Assembly: GCA_023333565.1 (NCBI GenBank) | Contig: JAJKFH010002749.1 | Span: forward strand, 434,001-498,000 | Source: Puffinus mauretanicus | Lineage: Eukaryota; Chordata; Aves; Procellariiformes; Procellariidae | Direction of reading: 5' to 3' | Length of the DNA: 64,000 nt | Part shown: in pieces, positions 46,795 through 60,159 of the stretch | Layout: the number at the start of each line of letters is the position of its first letter | Position numbering within the stretch: position 1 is the first letter of the stretch | The notes under the pieces: model-generated | Database searches by the model: none | What the model saw: only the letters and a program-made list of their open reading frames with translations | What the model was told of the DNA's origin: nothing | Position numbers and translations under genes: made by a program

Positions 46795-48467
46795 TCAAAA
46801 ATGTAAGTTTCTGCATAAATAGCTATCAGAATAATTAGGGATTTAGATTGGATAAATACATGGAGACAGCAAAGTATGAAATCATAAGATAATCACTTAC
46901 AAGTTCAGACTCGTATGTTTAGAATTCTGATGCATTCTGCCAAGCTAGTGACCGAGTTCCACTGCTGTCTACAGGAATGAATCTGACTATACTGTCACAT
47001 TCTTATTTAATGCTGCTTTCAATTCTTGTAAGAAATCGGAGATTCCTGTTCTATAATTAAGGGCGGAATTGTGTCCTAGAGCTGATGCTGCAGTGGAGGT
47101 CCAAACGATCATAGCATATGGTGAGGTGTAATGCTGACATTGGAAGCTGTTTATGGATTTTTGTTGGCATATTGTATCAGATGCTCCAGCTAAATGCTGA
47201 ATTAATTCTTCAAAGATGTATACTATAGTGCTCATATGACTAATGATCAGTCATACAGTCTGTTGGATGTAAAGTTTCATGTTTTTTCTCCTATGTGAAA
47301 CTACAACAAAGAGATTTTACATCTAGCACCAAAAGAGGCTACTTTGGGATACTTCATGCTGGTAAAGGAAGGAAAAGAGATACCCAACTATATATATAAC
47401 CTTGTCTGTAAGAATGTGAACCTTTCGTGGGGTAAGTTGTGTTTATACCATGAACTGTGATTTAGCTTAAGAGTGTGGTAATAAATGAGTGCTTGCTCAC
47501 TGGCAGTTGGGGAAGTAAGGTGCAGCACTCTTCATGCTCAGTAAATGCTCAGCTTGAAATGTATTTGCCTGAACCCATTCTCTGTCACAGCAGTATGAGA
47601 CAGACCAGGAAATGCACTTCAGGGTAATTACGATACCTTCTGAGTGATTAAAGTGACTCTGTTTTTGACCTTTGACCTTTCATGTTATCACACCATCCAC
47701 GGTGTGCTAATAATCTCACAAAAATTCATGACTTGTCATGTCTCATTGCTTAAGCAAGGTATGCCACACCATGCATTATAAAGCTTTTGTTTTGTTCTGT
47801 GCTGTAAAATTGTAAACCCTGAAAGCTAAGCCCCAAGATTAATGATAGCAAAGGAGCCCCAAGAGAGAATTTCCTCCAGACAGATGATGTTCTGTCCTCC
47901 AAGTGAGGGCAAAACTGTCCGGTTCCGGTTCCCTGCACACCCACGTCCCTCCTGCAGGTCTTCCAAGAGCACTTTTGAGGTTGCTTTGAACAAGATTTAT
48001 TTGTATCTGTGCTTGCCTGTCTGTGCTTACTTTTTTTTGTTGTTGTTGTTAGAAAGCTAATTAAAGCACTGGAATAATCACAGGCTACATTTCCTTCCCA
48101 GACTTATTTGTGTTTTTCCCTCAAAACACTACTCTTTCAGTGCTCATCTACCCTGCTGACAGAGGGGGGTTCAGGCACAGAGAATAACAGGCCCAGGAGT
48201 CTTTAGAAAAGGCCAGATTTTAAGAATAATATGTTGGCAGCTAGAGAGGTTAGAGGGAAAACATGACCAGAAAAATCCAGAGGCAGGAATTCCCACTGAC
48301 CTCCTGCAGTGCCAATACATCTGGATGCCTTAATGCACAGCACAGCAAAAATCTTTAGAGCACAGAATAAATCGTGAGCCTTTCTGAGGTGGTTCACCTG
48401 GATTTCATTGCCTTAGGATGTCACTGGTGCCATGGCAATGCATAGTTGGGATTCTGAATTTTTTGGA
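46795..48467. other. Unique non-coding sequence, no gene recognised
   Basis: ORFs are 82 codons or fewer. A short TTG run near 48040-48050 is the only simple repeat. Confidence 0.5.
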
Positions 48468-49059
48468 TGTTGTGGGTTGAGCCTGGCCAGCAGCTAAGCA
48501 CCCACACAGCCGCTTACTGACCTAGCCCTCTCCTACAGGACGGGGAGAAAATAAAAGGAAGGCAAGAAGACTTGTGCATCGAGATAAAGGCAGTTTAATA
48601 GGTGAAGCAAAAGCTGCATGCACAAGGAGAGCAAAGAAGGGATTTATTCAGTACTTCCCATCGGCAGGCAGATGTTTAGCCACTTGCTGGAAAGCAGGGC
48701 CTCAGTGCATGTAGCAGCTGCTTGGCAAGTGGAGGACAAAGGCTATAACCATGCGTGTTGCTGCTTCCTCCTCCTTTCCTTGAGTTTTTATGGCAGATCA
48801 TGGCATTATATGGTATGGAGTATCTCTATGGTCGGTTCACGTCAGCTGTCCCAGCTGCGTCCTCTGCCAACTTCTTGCCCACAAGAGGGCAAGGTGGCAG
48901 CGTGACGAGCAGAGACAGCCATGACACTGTGCAAGCACTGCTCAGCAATAGTCAAAACATTAGCATGCTGTCAAGGCTGTTTTAATAATAAATCCAAAAC
49001 ACAGCACCTTATGGACTGCTGTAAAAAAAATCAACTCTGTCCCAGAGAGACCCAATACA
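48468..49059 (-). mobile_element. Reverse-oriented solo LTR of a related avian ERV subfamily (copy 4)
   Basis: Reading the plus strand, the start (TGTGGGTTGAGCCTGGCCAG, CACACAGCCGCTTACTGACC, then GAGATAAAGGCAGTTTAATA) is the reverse complement of the 3' end of copies 1-3. The end (ACTGCTC..., CAACTCTGTCCCAG) corresponds to their 5' end. GGCATTATATGGTATGGAGTATC matches the region next to their CRE. The central part (about 48605-48790) is unlike copies 1-3, so this is a related but distinct subfamily, and the CRE and TATA are decayed. I find no clear target duplication, so the ends are approximate. Confidence 0.75.
48879..48892. promoter_or_regulatory. CTCF-core-like motif inside LTR copy 4
   Basis: CCACAAGAGGGCAA resembles the CTCF core CCASYAGRKGGCRS, with a mismatch at the variable middle and another at the end. 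Copies 1-3 lack this exact string. Only a motif match is seen. Confidence 0.25.
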
Positions 49060-51976
49060 ATCTCCACCTCCTATTCCGTATCATTTGCATCATGCTCAGG
49101 TCCTCCACTATCTAACACCACCCCCCTTCCCATCCTTTGATATATGTGCTTATATCCTCCCCTTACTTTATGGACCACCCTCATCAAGTGCTCATAAATG
49201 TCCATTGACTTCATTTAGTCCATGGCTTGGGCTCCCTCTGTTATGGTGGGTCACTCAGAACGGAAGAGGCAACATGTTGTGTTGAGTTGTTGGGGTCCAA
49301 AGCTAGCTCAGCTTGGGTTACCACTGCACTTGCCCAGTTTCTTGCAAGGCTTGCCTTCCATTGAACCAGGTGGTGCCTGCTATCGTACCTTCTATAACAT
49401 ACAACTCAAATTGTGAGATACAGCAGTTCATACATCCATCTCACTGGCTTCTCCTCTAGTTGTTTAGTCTAGATAGGGAGAGGACTAGTCAAACCACAAC
49501 TGAAATTGTGACCAGTACCCCAAACTGCTACTTAGTGGTTCAAGTCTTTTGTCTTCAGAGGATAAAATACCTCCACAATGGGGAAAGGAGTATGGACCCA
49601 GGAATGGTCTTGCATTTTCATGAATAAAGGACAATAGTATATGCATGCCTACAGAAATAAATGATCCAAAATATATTCTGTGTGAAACTAAGCTCAATAA
49701 GCGAATATTAAAAACATCATAATGTTACAGTGCCCTGAAGTTGTTAAATTACAGTAATATTGGTGATAACTATATGAACTGATTGTTCAAGAATTTCTAT
49801 TCTCGGTTTAAGAACCATAGCAAAAAAATCAGTGTAGCTTGTGCACAATAAAAGAAGGAAATATTCAAAGCCATCAAACAGGAAATGAATTTACTCTGGA
49901 ATTTTTGTTTTCGATTTTATTCTTAATGAGTTAAAAAGAATCTTTAATAACTATATAGTTTAAAGATAGTGTAATCTGCAGTTGTTAGAACAGTAAGGAG
50001 CGTCAAGGTACACAGCTAAGTGCTATTAAGTAGTCCTTCTGCTAATTTCAGTTATTAAACAAAAATAAGAGTTTTAGCTTCTTTTATCTACAGAGTTTCT
50101 GAGTTCATAAGAATAAAATTTCCCAAAGGCAGGGATGATTTGACTAATTCAGCCACTGACTAAAGTACATCATGAGTTTACAGCTAGGTTTGCAGATACT
50201 GCACACAAACCTTTACCCTTAATTAGATTATACCAGACGCAGATAATGGTTTTATAGTCTGCTTCTCATCTTTCTAAGCATAACACCATATGGACTGGAA
50301 AAAAGATAGTTTCATATAATCCTATGTGGCGTCATATGATGATTTGAAGTAGTCTGTGAATCTGTCTTCAGAGGAACACACTTAGGAAGTTTGTGCCGAT
50401 CCTTTGATCTGTTCTGAAACATTCATATTTTCAATAGCTTTCAAAATGGGGTTGTGCCACACAAGCTACCCAGCTGCAAATGAAAGCCACATAGAGTCCA
50501 GCTGTTCTTGCCTTCCAGTTGTCTTAATGAGGATGGAGGGGGTGGAGAACTGTTGTCATTGATTGTAATTGTACCCACGATTGCATTACATTTTATGAAA
50601 CAGACATTTTTCAACATTTCAAGAAAATAATTTATTTTCTTTTTTAAGTTCAATGAAGAGATTGGGACTGAAGGAACATAATAGCTTAGTTCCAGTATTT
50701 TAGTTCTCTTGGATGTTGGTATAAATAGTTTGGGGAATATGGAGTGACTGGGAAGAGAACACATTGAAACAAGTCCACCAGCTCTACTAGCCTCTTTCTT
50801 GGAACAGATTGTCAACACCAATAAACAAAATGCTTGATCGTTGCTACCAGACCAGCTTTAGTCTTGTCCTAAAATGTTGATACAGTGTTAGCTCTTGTGA
50901 TCTCTGTTCTATTGATTTATGATGAAGGAGGACGTGTTTTCACGCCAAGAGGATTTCTGTTCAAAGTGTGATGAGCTCAGAGTATTTGCTAAGTGTTTCA
51001 AGCTCCAGAGGTGGGGAGGAAGTGTCTTCAGTGTTTTTCCAATGTGAAGACAAATCTGAAAGTGACCCATACAGCAAACTGAGATACCAACACTTAGCTT
51101 TTGTAGTTGCTCTTGCAAATTAAAAGAACTTCATGATTTTTCTAGGAACCAACTTTTTCTTGAGCCTGGGGCACAATACTCAAATGCAACTGCTTAGCTT
51201 ATAAAAGTGAGCATGCCTTTTCCAAAATTGATTCTGAGTGGGGCTTGAGCCTGCAAACTTCATACCATGAGCTCTTTGACCTGACATTCACTGAACACAG
51301 GGACAGATAATTTTCTACTGTCTGATGAACCTCGTCTGCATACTGGGGAGCATATGAATTTGAGAAGAATATAGCTTTAGTAAGGTTGCTACACAAGCCA
51401 ATCTTGAACAAATCACAGTTATAATTACCTTTATGTTTCTGCTGTTGTTAAGATAAACGTATTTTGTTGTGAATGCACTGGCACTCTTTAAAAGTGTCAT
51501 GTAATGGTTTGATCTTGTATTTTAACTAATGACAATATTCCCATTTGTTTTCTGGTTGCAGGATCAGATCTTATTCTTCCCCTCTTTTATCTCCACAAAC
51601 TTCCCTGAGCTACAGCTATTTTTAAATAATGTGCTGCCCATGAGCTGAGTATCTCCACTCCTACCTTTTAAACTTTTGTTAGTCTATTGATCAAATGCAG
51701 AAAACTTTGGGGGAAAGTGACTCCCTTGTTTAAAAACTGAAAGTGCAGCTGTGAAATTACAACTCCCCGATGAAGAGGAAGAAGTTGACAATTTTAGCCT
51801 TTTCAAGTCAAGATTTTGGCACAGGGCCTCATGTTCACTATATCATTTTACTAAAGCTGGCCTACTTATGTCAAGAGCTGTGCAAGGTTCTCCTTCAAGT
51901 TTTGTTCCCTGAATGTTTTTCTAAACCTCATGCAAAATGAAAGATGGTTCTCTAACTTTGTATTGTTTTTTTTTTT
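49060..51976. other. Unique AT-rich non-coding sequence, no gene recognised
   Basis: The longest ORF is 126 codons (50441-50821 minus), with no recognised domain. The rest has dense stops in all frames. Confidence 0.55.
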
Positions 51977-51990
51977 TCTCGGATCCGAGA
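51977..51990. repeat. 14-bp perfect palindrome beside a T tract
   Basis: TCTCGGATCCGAGA is a perfect palindrome directly after a T-rich run (51966-51977). It contains two CpGs in otherwise CpG-poor DNA. No function is assigned. Confidence 0.6.
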
Positions 51991-54900
51991 GGGGGCTGTG
52001 TACATGTATGATAGGTGCTACGCTATTTTTGGATGACAGGAAGGCTCTTTAGGCAAGTTTTTCACATGGCATTGGTGTGACTTTTGTGTGTGATCTTATA
52101 CACAAAAAAGACTTGTATGCCATTTTCTGACTTTCTACTATAATTGACCTGGAATATATAAGATTATCACTCTTGTATAAATCATATTATGTTTATGAGT
52201 AAATATTAGTCTAGAAGCACACGCGCCTACATAGTACCCCCCATTGTTTTGACTGTGAAAGAAATGAGATATCAGGATAGAGGAGTATTCTAAAAACAGT
52301 GCATAGATTAAACCATCAATTTATTAAAAACTACAAAATGTTTATGTAGCAGGCAAAAATTAATAGCCAATGTGGAATTCTCCTGACGAAGAGAAAACAA
52401 ACTCGGAAGAGGATTTATAAAACTCTTATTCTTTTCTTTTCGTAGAAGTGTGTAAATTATTTGGGGATTTGGAGTAAATACTTTGGCGATTTTGGAACAA
52501 ATGTCATCAGAAATGTCACTATGTATAACAGTGCCTTACTTCAATGACTGTGTTGTTGTAGCTCCACTCATGAAGGCTGGCTATTTCTATTCTTCCCTGA
52601 AGTTTTGATTTGCGAAATACATACACTTTAGGCAACAGGATTCGTGAACTGTAGTAATGTAGTAACTAGAAGTACATAGGTTCTTCTGGCATTAAAATTA
52701 AAGCTCCTCTAGTTACAATAGATAAAATTACTACTCTTCAGTAAGCCATCCTGCAGTTTCTGAAACTTGCCAGACAAAAATTTAAAGCTTACTTACTTTA
52801 TGCCTTGATTAAATTCACCATCCAACTTTGAGTAGCTGATTGATGCTCTCTATGGCATTTTCTTGAAGTCCTAGTGGTAAAAGCTAAGAATTTCTGTTTC
52901 CTAATCTTCTAAAGATTGTGATAAAACCTACTCTGTATACTTCAACATTTCTCCGAAAGTCAATGATAAGCTGAATTTTAAAGTGAGATATACAGAATTC
53001 TAATGTAGCTCAGTCCAATTTTGTATTTCTTAACATTTTATAGAAGATGAAGATAGTCACCCTTTGCAATACAGATATGTGCATGATGTGGAAACAAAAC
53101 AACTTATTAATGAGTCAGTAACAGAGCTGAGAATGAAACACAAACACCGCTGCTCTAATTGCTAAATGAAAGCTCCTCCCTACTACGGAAAATGTACAGG
53201 TGGAAAGGAAATTGTAGTAGTATCTCTCTGAATGGGGAACAAAATGCTTCAGAGATGCACATGCTTTGGGTCAAACAATATCATTAGCTTTCTTTCAGTG
53301 TGCTATTTGAGAGTCAGGCATGTTCCACGTAGGGAAAAAAGGTCAACCTCGGCATTACACTACCTATTTTCAAAGCACTACCTTTTTTCAAGCACATAGC
53401 CAGAAGGCCAAATTGCATAGCACTCAGAAAGCCCACTCCACTTAATTCATTCTTCAGAATAAATCAAGTGGGATTGTCTTTAAAGAAAAAATGCTTACCG
53501 TGGCTTCTCAAAACCCTCAATAGTTTTCAATGGTTCTGGAGTCCAGCTGCAATAGCAACAGTATTAATAGTCAGCAATAAACAAAATGTCTCAGCTGTTT
53601 TTCCAGTGGGTGTTTTAAGAACCATCAAATTCATGTGCACGTTGTTAATCTCTTCCCCAAGCTCTTCTTGAGTTTTCTCTAATGGTTTCCCCTTCATTTC
53701 CTTCTGTCTTTTGGTAATGAGATGCAACTCAGGACTTACAGTTAAAGGTCACTAGACACCAAATCAATTAAAAAAGAGCCTTAGCATCCAAATACCACTG
53801 TATTAATGATATTCTAATTAAATATTACAGTGTTTTGTACTGTATGGATGAAAACAGTGTAGGAATAAGAAAGACCATGGCACCTGCGTGGTCTCTGGGG
53901 GATGCGAGGCTTGCTGAGCCTTGACAACCCCAAAGATCAGTGAACTTGGCCAGGAACCTCAGGCTGTGAATCATACTGACCCTGGCAAAAGTCATGCATT
54001 CGTTTTGGGGCAGCTGTTTTGCCGTGCTGTCTTTGGCCAGCTATGGTGTCTTACAAGGATTACTTGAATACCCTTTTTAAATCAGACTCTTCATTTAGAT
54101 TACACTGCAACTTGCTGGAAAACATTGAGCCGGAGGGTTTTTGATCAAAATATCAACGAAAGTTCCATGAGCCCTTGCTAAATCCAGGTAGGATTACAGC
54201 TAAGTGTGATTTTCCTCAAGAAGATGTGGAATATAAATTGAAGTAGGAACAAATACTTTCTAGAATCTCAAAATGCAACTTGCAAACAGAAGAAAGCATT
54301 TATCCTTCTGAGATTCCCATGCATCAGACTTCTGATGCTAAATTACAGGCAGCATTAAATAAGTGATAGCGATAGCAAGCAGGGGAAAGTCAAGACCATA
54401 AGAAGTTATATTTAATTTATGTCCTTTTTTGCTACTGAAGTAAATGGGAGCAGGGCCAATGAATAACCTAGCCCAGACTCCAGCTTTTTCACCAGATTGC
54501 AGTTTCCTTTCCCCTTGTTAAGCAACAAGAAAAGGAGTGTAAAGAATTTGGTTGGATACTCGCTTAACGGAGTTTTACTGGCAAAGACAGTGGATAAGCT
54601 GTCTCAGGTCCTGTTGCCCAAGCCAATACAAACCATAGCAACACTGTTACATAAATGAACTGGCTACAAAATACCTAGAAGTTTGCCTCAAGAAGTTTTA
54701 AAGCAGAAATTTTAAAGATACTGCTGGGGGTTAAGTCTCCCAAGTCAAGGCAGACTGTCAAGGCATGTAGAGTTACTAGCTGAGCTAGTGACTCCAAAAA
54801 TAAGTTATTTATTTTAACTGGGCAACATCAATGTTGGCAGAAAAGAATGTACCACTGGACTGTTAGTTCCTGTTGTTGTCACTTCTTAAGCCTGCCATGT

Positions 54901-57900
54901 ACTTGTAAATCAACCATGGTTGCCAAGTGCTTCATCTGACGCTGGTTTTTGCCTTGCCATTAGTAGATGTTCTGTACTGCCTTTACTTTCTTTGGGACAT
55001 AAGCACCATGCAAACTTAGCCTACAACTTATTCAAACTTAAAAATCCACTGCTTGCTGTGTTCCACAAAGGTGAGGAGCTTCAGTGGTCCCTGAGGTAAC
55101 AAAAGTGTTTCATGACGTTGATTTGACAGTGCATGATAAAATGAAATATTTTGCCTGTTTGTCTTAATTTCAAAGAATGGATAATTCTGCTGTCATTTAC
55201 ACAAGAATTACATGGGACTTAATTAAACAATAGACTTACTGTTGTTTTATAAACAAAGCTGTATTATTTTATGAACTTACAATTGTTAGAGAAAAATCAA
55301 ACCAGAGAAGAGTTTGATCCACAATTTCTTGGTAAAGCGCAGGTCTCTTAAAAGGCCTTAGATTACAAGAATTACCTTATGAATTTGCAAAACTCGTAAT
55401 ACCATCTCTTATGCAAAGCCAAGGAGGACAGATCTTTTTTTAGTCTTGTGCTTCCTCTCGACTTTTCTAGTGCAGATCAATATTTAAAGTTAGGGCTTTT
55501 CTTCTGCTTTCACTTAAGCTCATTGCTACCGAAGCCACTTTTTCCCCACTAGAGGAGGGCTGAAGTTGACCAGGTTGTCTCTCTATCAGTTTATATCCAT
55601 ATCCAGCCAGCAGGAAGGATGTTGGACCTTCTTAACCATTCAGCTTTCCTGAAGAGAGTTAGTGTCACGCATCTCCCAGGGTGTCGGGAATGCCAGCTCT
55701 GAACTAGCGTACTCATTTCTACCCAAGCTGACTTTGTTCTCTCTTAAGTTTCTGCCTGTGCCAGGAGTCAGACTGACCCCTCTTTTAAAATGTAAAAGAA
55801 TTCAATGCAGCAAGACTCCTGTCCACACTTCAAGCTGGTTGAGACCTGGGGCTCTGGGTACGATTGTTGTTTTCGTTTCTAGCTGGTGTATTCACTATGC
55901 ATGCAGATCCAGCAGAAGATAAGGCAGTTCAACAGCTATTCCTGTCGGTGATGACTTTCCCCATTAAATGACTCCCATGGCTGAGGCAAAAAATGACAGC
56001 TGATGTAAACAGTGTTAGAGAAACCTGTACTTTCCCACAGCCCCATATAAGCAACTGTGCTTTTGTTGAAATGCAGGTTTTGTAATGTTGTGTTGTAGGG
56101 AGTAGTACTTTCAGACTGGAAAAGCTGAGCTAATTGATCTAATATTTTATGTTACCATTAACAAATGTTCTGTGCCCCATGTGTGTAAGAGGCCCAAATG
56201 GGATTTCAGAACATGTTTCTCTTGTAAAGGTTCTCTTCTAGCATAAACACTTGCATACGGAAACACACATTGGCTCTTCTCCTAATGGCTGCCTTTCTTG
56301 TCAGCCAAGGGCCATTCATTTCCCCAGCCATGAATGTGGAACAGTCGCTCAGGCTTAGTTGAGTCTGATGAAGGTAATAAATTGCACACATTTGGCCTAT
56401 TTCTGGCCTATTAGTTACGACTACACTACAGCTGTTCAGCTGCAGGAACCTGAGGTTTACCCACCCCTTTTACCTTTACTTTCAACATAAACTCATTTGC
56501 AAATGTGTTCCCATGTTTATGTACAAATGTCATGCATAGACAGAACAATCAGTATGAAACAGATACATGACACACTTGCAAGTATTTTCTAACCTAAAGT
56601 GGTTATGTTGCACCTGCACCACCATATTTCTATGGAGCAACTGAGGTCCTGTTCCCCAGTTCTGCAGGCTTCACTCCAGTGGAAGCCACCTGAAGCAGTG
56701 CTTGTGCTGATGCAAAGGCAGGAGGCTTTGCAACCCAAAATAGTTTGAAATGGTCAGAATTACACCCCCACCCAGGAACTGGGCTGTACTTCTGGATTCT
56801 GCAGTTTAGATAGAACCTCCCCCTGCAGTTGTTTTATTTTTATTACTTAGCGTTATTCATCATTTTAGTTCTGTAGAGGGTCCCTTCAGGAGCTGACAGC
56901 TATTCTTTGATATGTCACATGTAATTATTTATGGGCAGTTATGTCCTAGCCTACAAAATTAAAATAGAAAGAGGAAGGCTTCAGGAGCTTTAAAAGACTT
57001 TCTGCATTTATTGTTGAGTCACTGGAGTCTTTGGACTGAGAAGCCAGTGTTGGAAAAAAACTAAAATAGGACAAACCACAATTTCAGGTCTAAAGCATCC
57101 CCAAGCTTGATACATAGACTATTTTCTTTTACCAGAGTTGTGTAGTAGAAAGAATGAAGACTTTGGGTGGGACAACTCTCTGGTTTCTGGCAGTTACGGG
57201 CACAAATCAGGATTTCAGTAAAGGGTTCCTCTAGCAAAAGAAATGTTCAACATTAAGGCAGCTCTTCTTACGTGTTGCACTTTATGATGCGTCAGAGTTA
57301 CTGTGCAGGTGCAGTGTGTCCATGCCTTCTGCATGCCCTGCAGGTACACAGAGTGTAACACGCAGGCTCCTGGGTGATGAGGAGACCCAGCCTCTGGTTG
57401 ATTCATTTCCTTTGATTAATCTTGACTGTATTCACTTCACTTTCTGACACCAAGATAAGATAAGAATAGCGATCCTCGAGGCATTTTTGTGTCTTGCATG
57501 TTAGACAACACTGAAATGTGACTAGCAGTGACTGAATTCCACTGAAATGGCAATCTGTCCCAGCACCCACACGTGGAAGTCACTCTGACGCTTGGTTGTT
57601 CACAGTTCAACCCAAGTTTTGTCTGTATACATGAACAATTTTTTGCTAGATATTCACTTCATCTACTACTTCTGCAAGCAAAGATTGTTGGTAATAGAGA
57701 TCCATCTCCAATATCAAAAGCATAGAAAATGTGTAATTAAAAGATCTTTTTTTCATTCTTCATCTAGATAACCTTCTTAACCTCTCTGCATCATCTAGCA
57801 ACTAGGATATAGTATCTCTGTTCCTTCCCCCTCCAATTGTCATTATTTTTATTATGTTTATTATTATGTTATTTATTACTTTTTAAAGAGTGATGCTTTA

Positions 57901-58004
57901 TAATTTTTAGTTAAAAAAAGATACGGGAGTAGAGGTATCACCATCTTTAGAAGGGTATTTCCTCACTGTGTATCCCAAGGGAGTTGTCTCCTAGGAGAAG
58001 ACGG
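51991..58004. other. Unique AT-rich non-coding sequence, no gene recognised
   Basis: ORFs are 86 codons or fewer. 54430-54480 contains GAAGTAAATGGGAGCAGGGC, resembling a phrase of old amniote repeats ('gaagtcaatgggagcaggatcaggccc'), remembered and not verified. An ATT-rich low-complexity run lies at 57842-57880. Confidence 0.55.
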
Positions 58005-58557
58005 TTGGGTTTTGGCTGGGATAGAGTTAATTTTTTTCCTAGTAGCTGGTATAATGCTGTGTTTTGGATTTAGTATGAGAATAATGTTGATAACACACTG
58101 ATTTTTAGTTGCTGTGAAGCAGTGCTTACACAAGTCAAGGACTTTTCAGCTTCTCATACTCTACCGACTGAGAAGGCAGGAGATGCACAAGAAGTTGGGA
58201 GACAGTTGTTGGCACAGCCAAGACACTGACCCAAACTGGCCAAAGGGATATTCCCTACCATATGACGTCATGCTCACTATATAAACCAGGGGCAAGCTGG
58301 CTAGGGGCCGCTGCTCAGGAATTGGTTGGGCATTGGTCAGCAGGTGGTGAGCAATTGCATTGTGCATCACTTATTTTGTATATTCTTTTATAATTTTTTT
58401 TCTTTCCTTTTCTGTCCTATTTGACTGTCTTTATCTCAACCAGGCATCTTACTTTCCCCCCTTCCCCTACCCCAATTCTCTCCCCCATCCCACTGAGGTG
58501 GGGGAGTGAGCGAACGGCTGTGTGGTGTGTAGCTGCCTGCCAGGTTAAATCACAACA
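58005..58557 (+). mobile_element. Solo LTR of an avian endogenous retrovirus (copy 3)
   Basis: A 553-bp LTR colinear with copies 1 and 2, including TGACGTCA (58263-58270), TATATAAA (58278-58285) and the AGCGAACGGCTGTGTGGTG end. The 5' terminus has diverged (TTGGG in place of the usual start). The flanks read GACGG (58000-58004) and GAGGG (58558-58562), a likely 5-bp target duplication with one substitution. The ATT/TTATT region is reduced to a T run, and the ATTAAA signal seen in copy 1 is lost. No internal genes are present. Confidence 0.85.
58263..58285 (+). promoter_or_regulatory. LTR promoter core: CRE and TATA box
   Basis: A perfect TGACGTCA lies 7 bp upstream of TATATAAA, the same spacing as in copy 2. 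The spacing conserved between independent insertions supports this as the U3 core promoter of the family. Confidence 0.6.
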
Positions 58558-60103
58558 GAGGGTCAGAAATTAAGGTTGTCTTGTTAAACTCTCTGACTTG
58601 AGCAAGCTAACGTTCTCTGTGTGCATGGTGCAGAATGCCATAGGCAACTGTGGACTCTGCTAGAAGAATTCAGTTTTGCACTGCCTAACTCCATTTTGAA
58701 TCATGGGATTAAGTTGCTTCTTAGCTGGTACTGAACCGCATTGCCACGTCAGGAGGGAGGGCCGAACCAGGGCTCAAAGAAGCTGCTGCAAGGCTGAGGG
58801 TGAGGCTTCCTGTGCAGCTATGGGAAGAGGGTTTCCCCCAGTGCCTTCCTGTCCCTGGTTTGCTCGCTCAGTCTTCTTTGCAGGCTTTGGCACTCTCATC
58901 TCGACAGAAATGCTTGCACTCAGGTTAAACTGTCTGTGGCTTATGGTGCATAGGAGCGTAGGAATGATTTAAAAAAACACAACACAAACTTGGCTCCTGT
59001 TCAAAAGCTATCATGATTTATCCACTTGTCTAGACACTTTGTTCTGTTGTGAATCAATCTGCGTTAGCAGTACCTATCTGCATTTAGTGCTACTGCTTCA
59101 GAAGAGAAGTTGCAGCCTGTATGCTCTTTTATTTGTACAAGGCTTAACTTGACTGACCAGACACAACCATCTGAAGTGTGTTAAGTCTAAATTTAGTCTG
59201 ACTAAAAGTTACTTTCCATGCCTGTAAACATCTAGCTACTTGATTCACAGCACCTGAGTGTTACCTTAAGGACTCTCAAGAAGGAGCTATTCCCAGCCTC
59301 AGGCTTCACGAAACTCGCTTGGCAGCATGCTGTCAGAGACAGAAAGTCCGACAGCACGAGCATGAATAATGTCCACGTAGCTGCGGTTTATCTCCATAGG
59401 GCTCCCTTATGGCCAGAGTCATGCGGCATTAGTAGCTGCTGCATAAGTATAGGCATGTATCAAGTGGTATGTTCATGCAAGCAGTAAACCCTTTGCTCCA
59501 GACCTGGCTTGGCTGGTGTATGGATTCCCTGAGTGAGGACTTTAATGCCTTTGGGCAAATGTGGGCATTTGCACTCATTTCAGTTACTCTGCAGAAGCCT
59601 TTGAAATTCTTATGAGGCTGTGGGATAGCAGTGATCCTTATGCAAATTAAAACAAGATGTTAGAACTCAGTAGAGCAGCACTTCTTATACACAGAAATCT
59701 TGCAGAGTAGTGAGAAACGGTATATATTCTCACTTAGACAGCGGGCAAGGGTAAGGGTTTGCTTCATAGTTCATCTACTAAGTCTTTCACTGACATAACA
59801 CCAGCGTTACTCAGGAGTTCAACCTGCCCCTTCAGTGTAAGTCAGTCTAAACAATCTCTTGAGAGATGCCAAGGATGAAGTTGGTGAACATTAAGCTTGT
59901 AGAAATAAAATAATTTGTTTTCCGAAAAACGCCATGGAAGTAAATCAAGAGGGAACATTTGCAATTTGTAAGATTTAGGAGCTAGGTCAGGGCAGGCAGG
60001 GATTTAATTTAATTCCTCCACTGTAAGTCTTAGATCAAAAAAAGATGCTTCACTTGGTCCAAAATTAAAGATCTCATCTTCTAAGTAAGATTTAGGGTTT
60101 GCC
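58558..60103. other. Unique non-coding sequence, no gene recognised
   Basis: An 89-codon ORF (58703-58972 plus) starts ATG in slightly GC-richer DNA; no domain is recognised. Nothing else is seen. Confidence 0.5.
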
Positions 60104-60159
60104 AGTGGTAAGTGAGAGGGAGATCAACAATGGGAGCTGTGGGAGGATGGATGGAGACA
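60104..60159 (+). repeat. Left arm of a 56-bp inverted repeat
   Basis: This segment is the reverse complement of 60559-60614 at 55 of 56 positions. The single mismatch is A60130 against C60588. Similarity stops sharply on both sides of the arm. The arm contains GGTAAGTGAG near its outer end, a strong splice-donor-like string. Origin is unknown: template-switch inversion, gene conversion, foldback element or assembly artefact. Confidence 0.95.
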
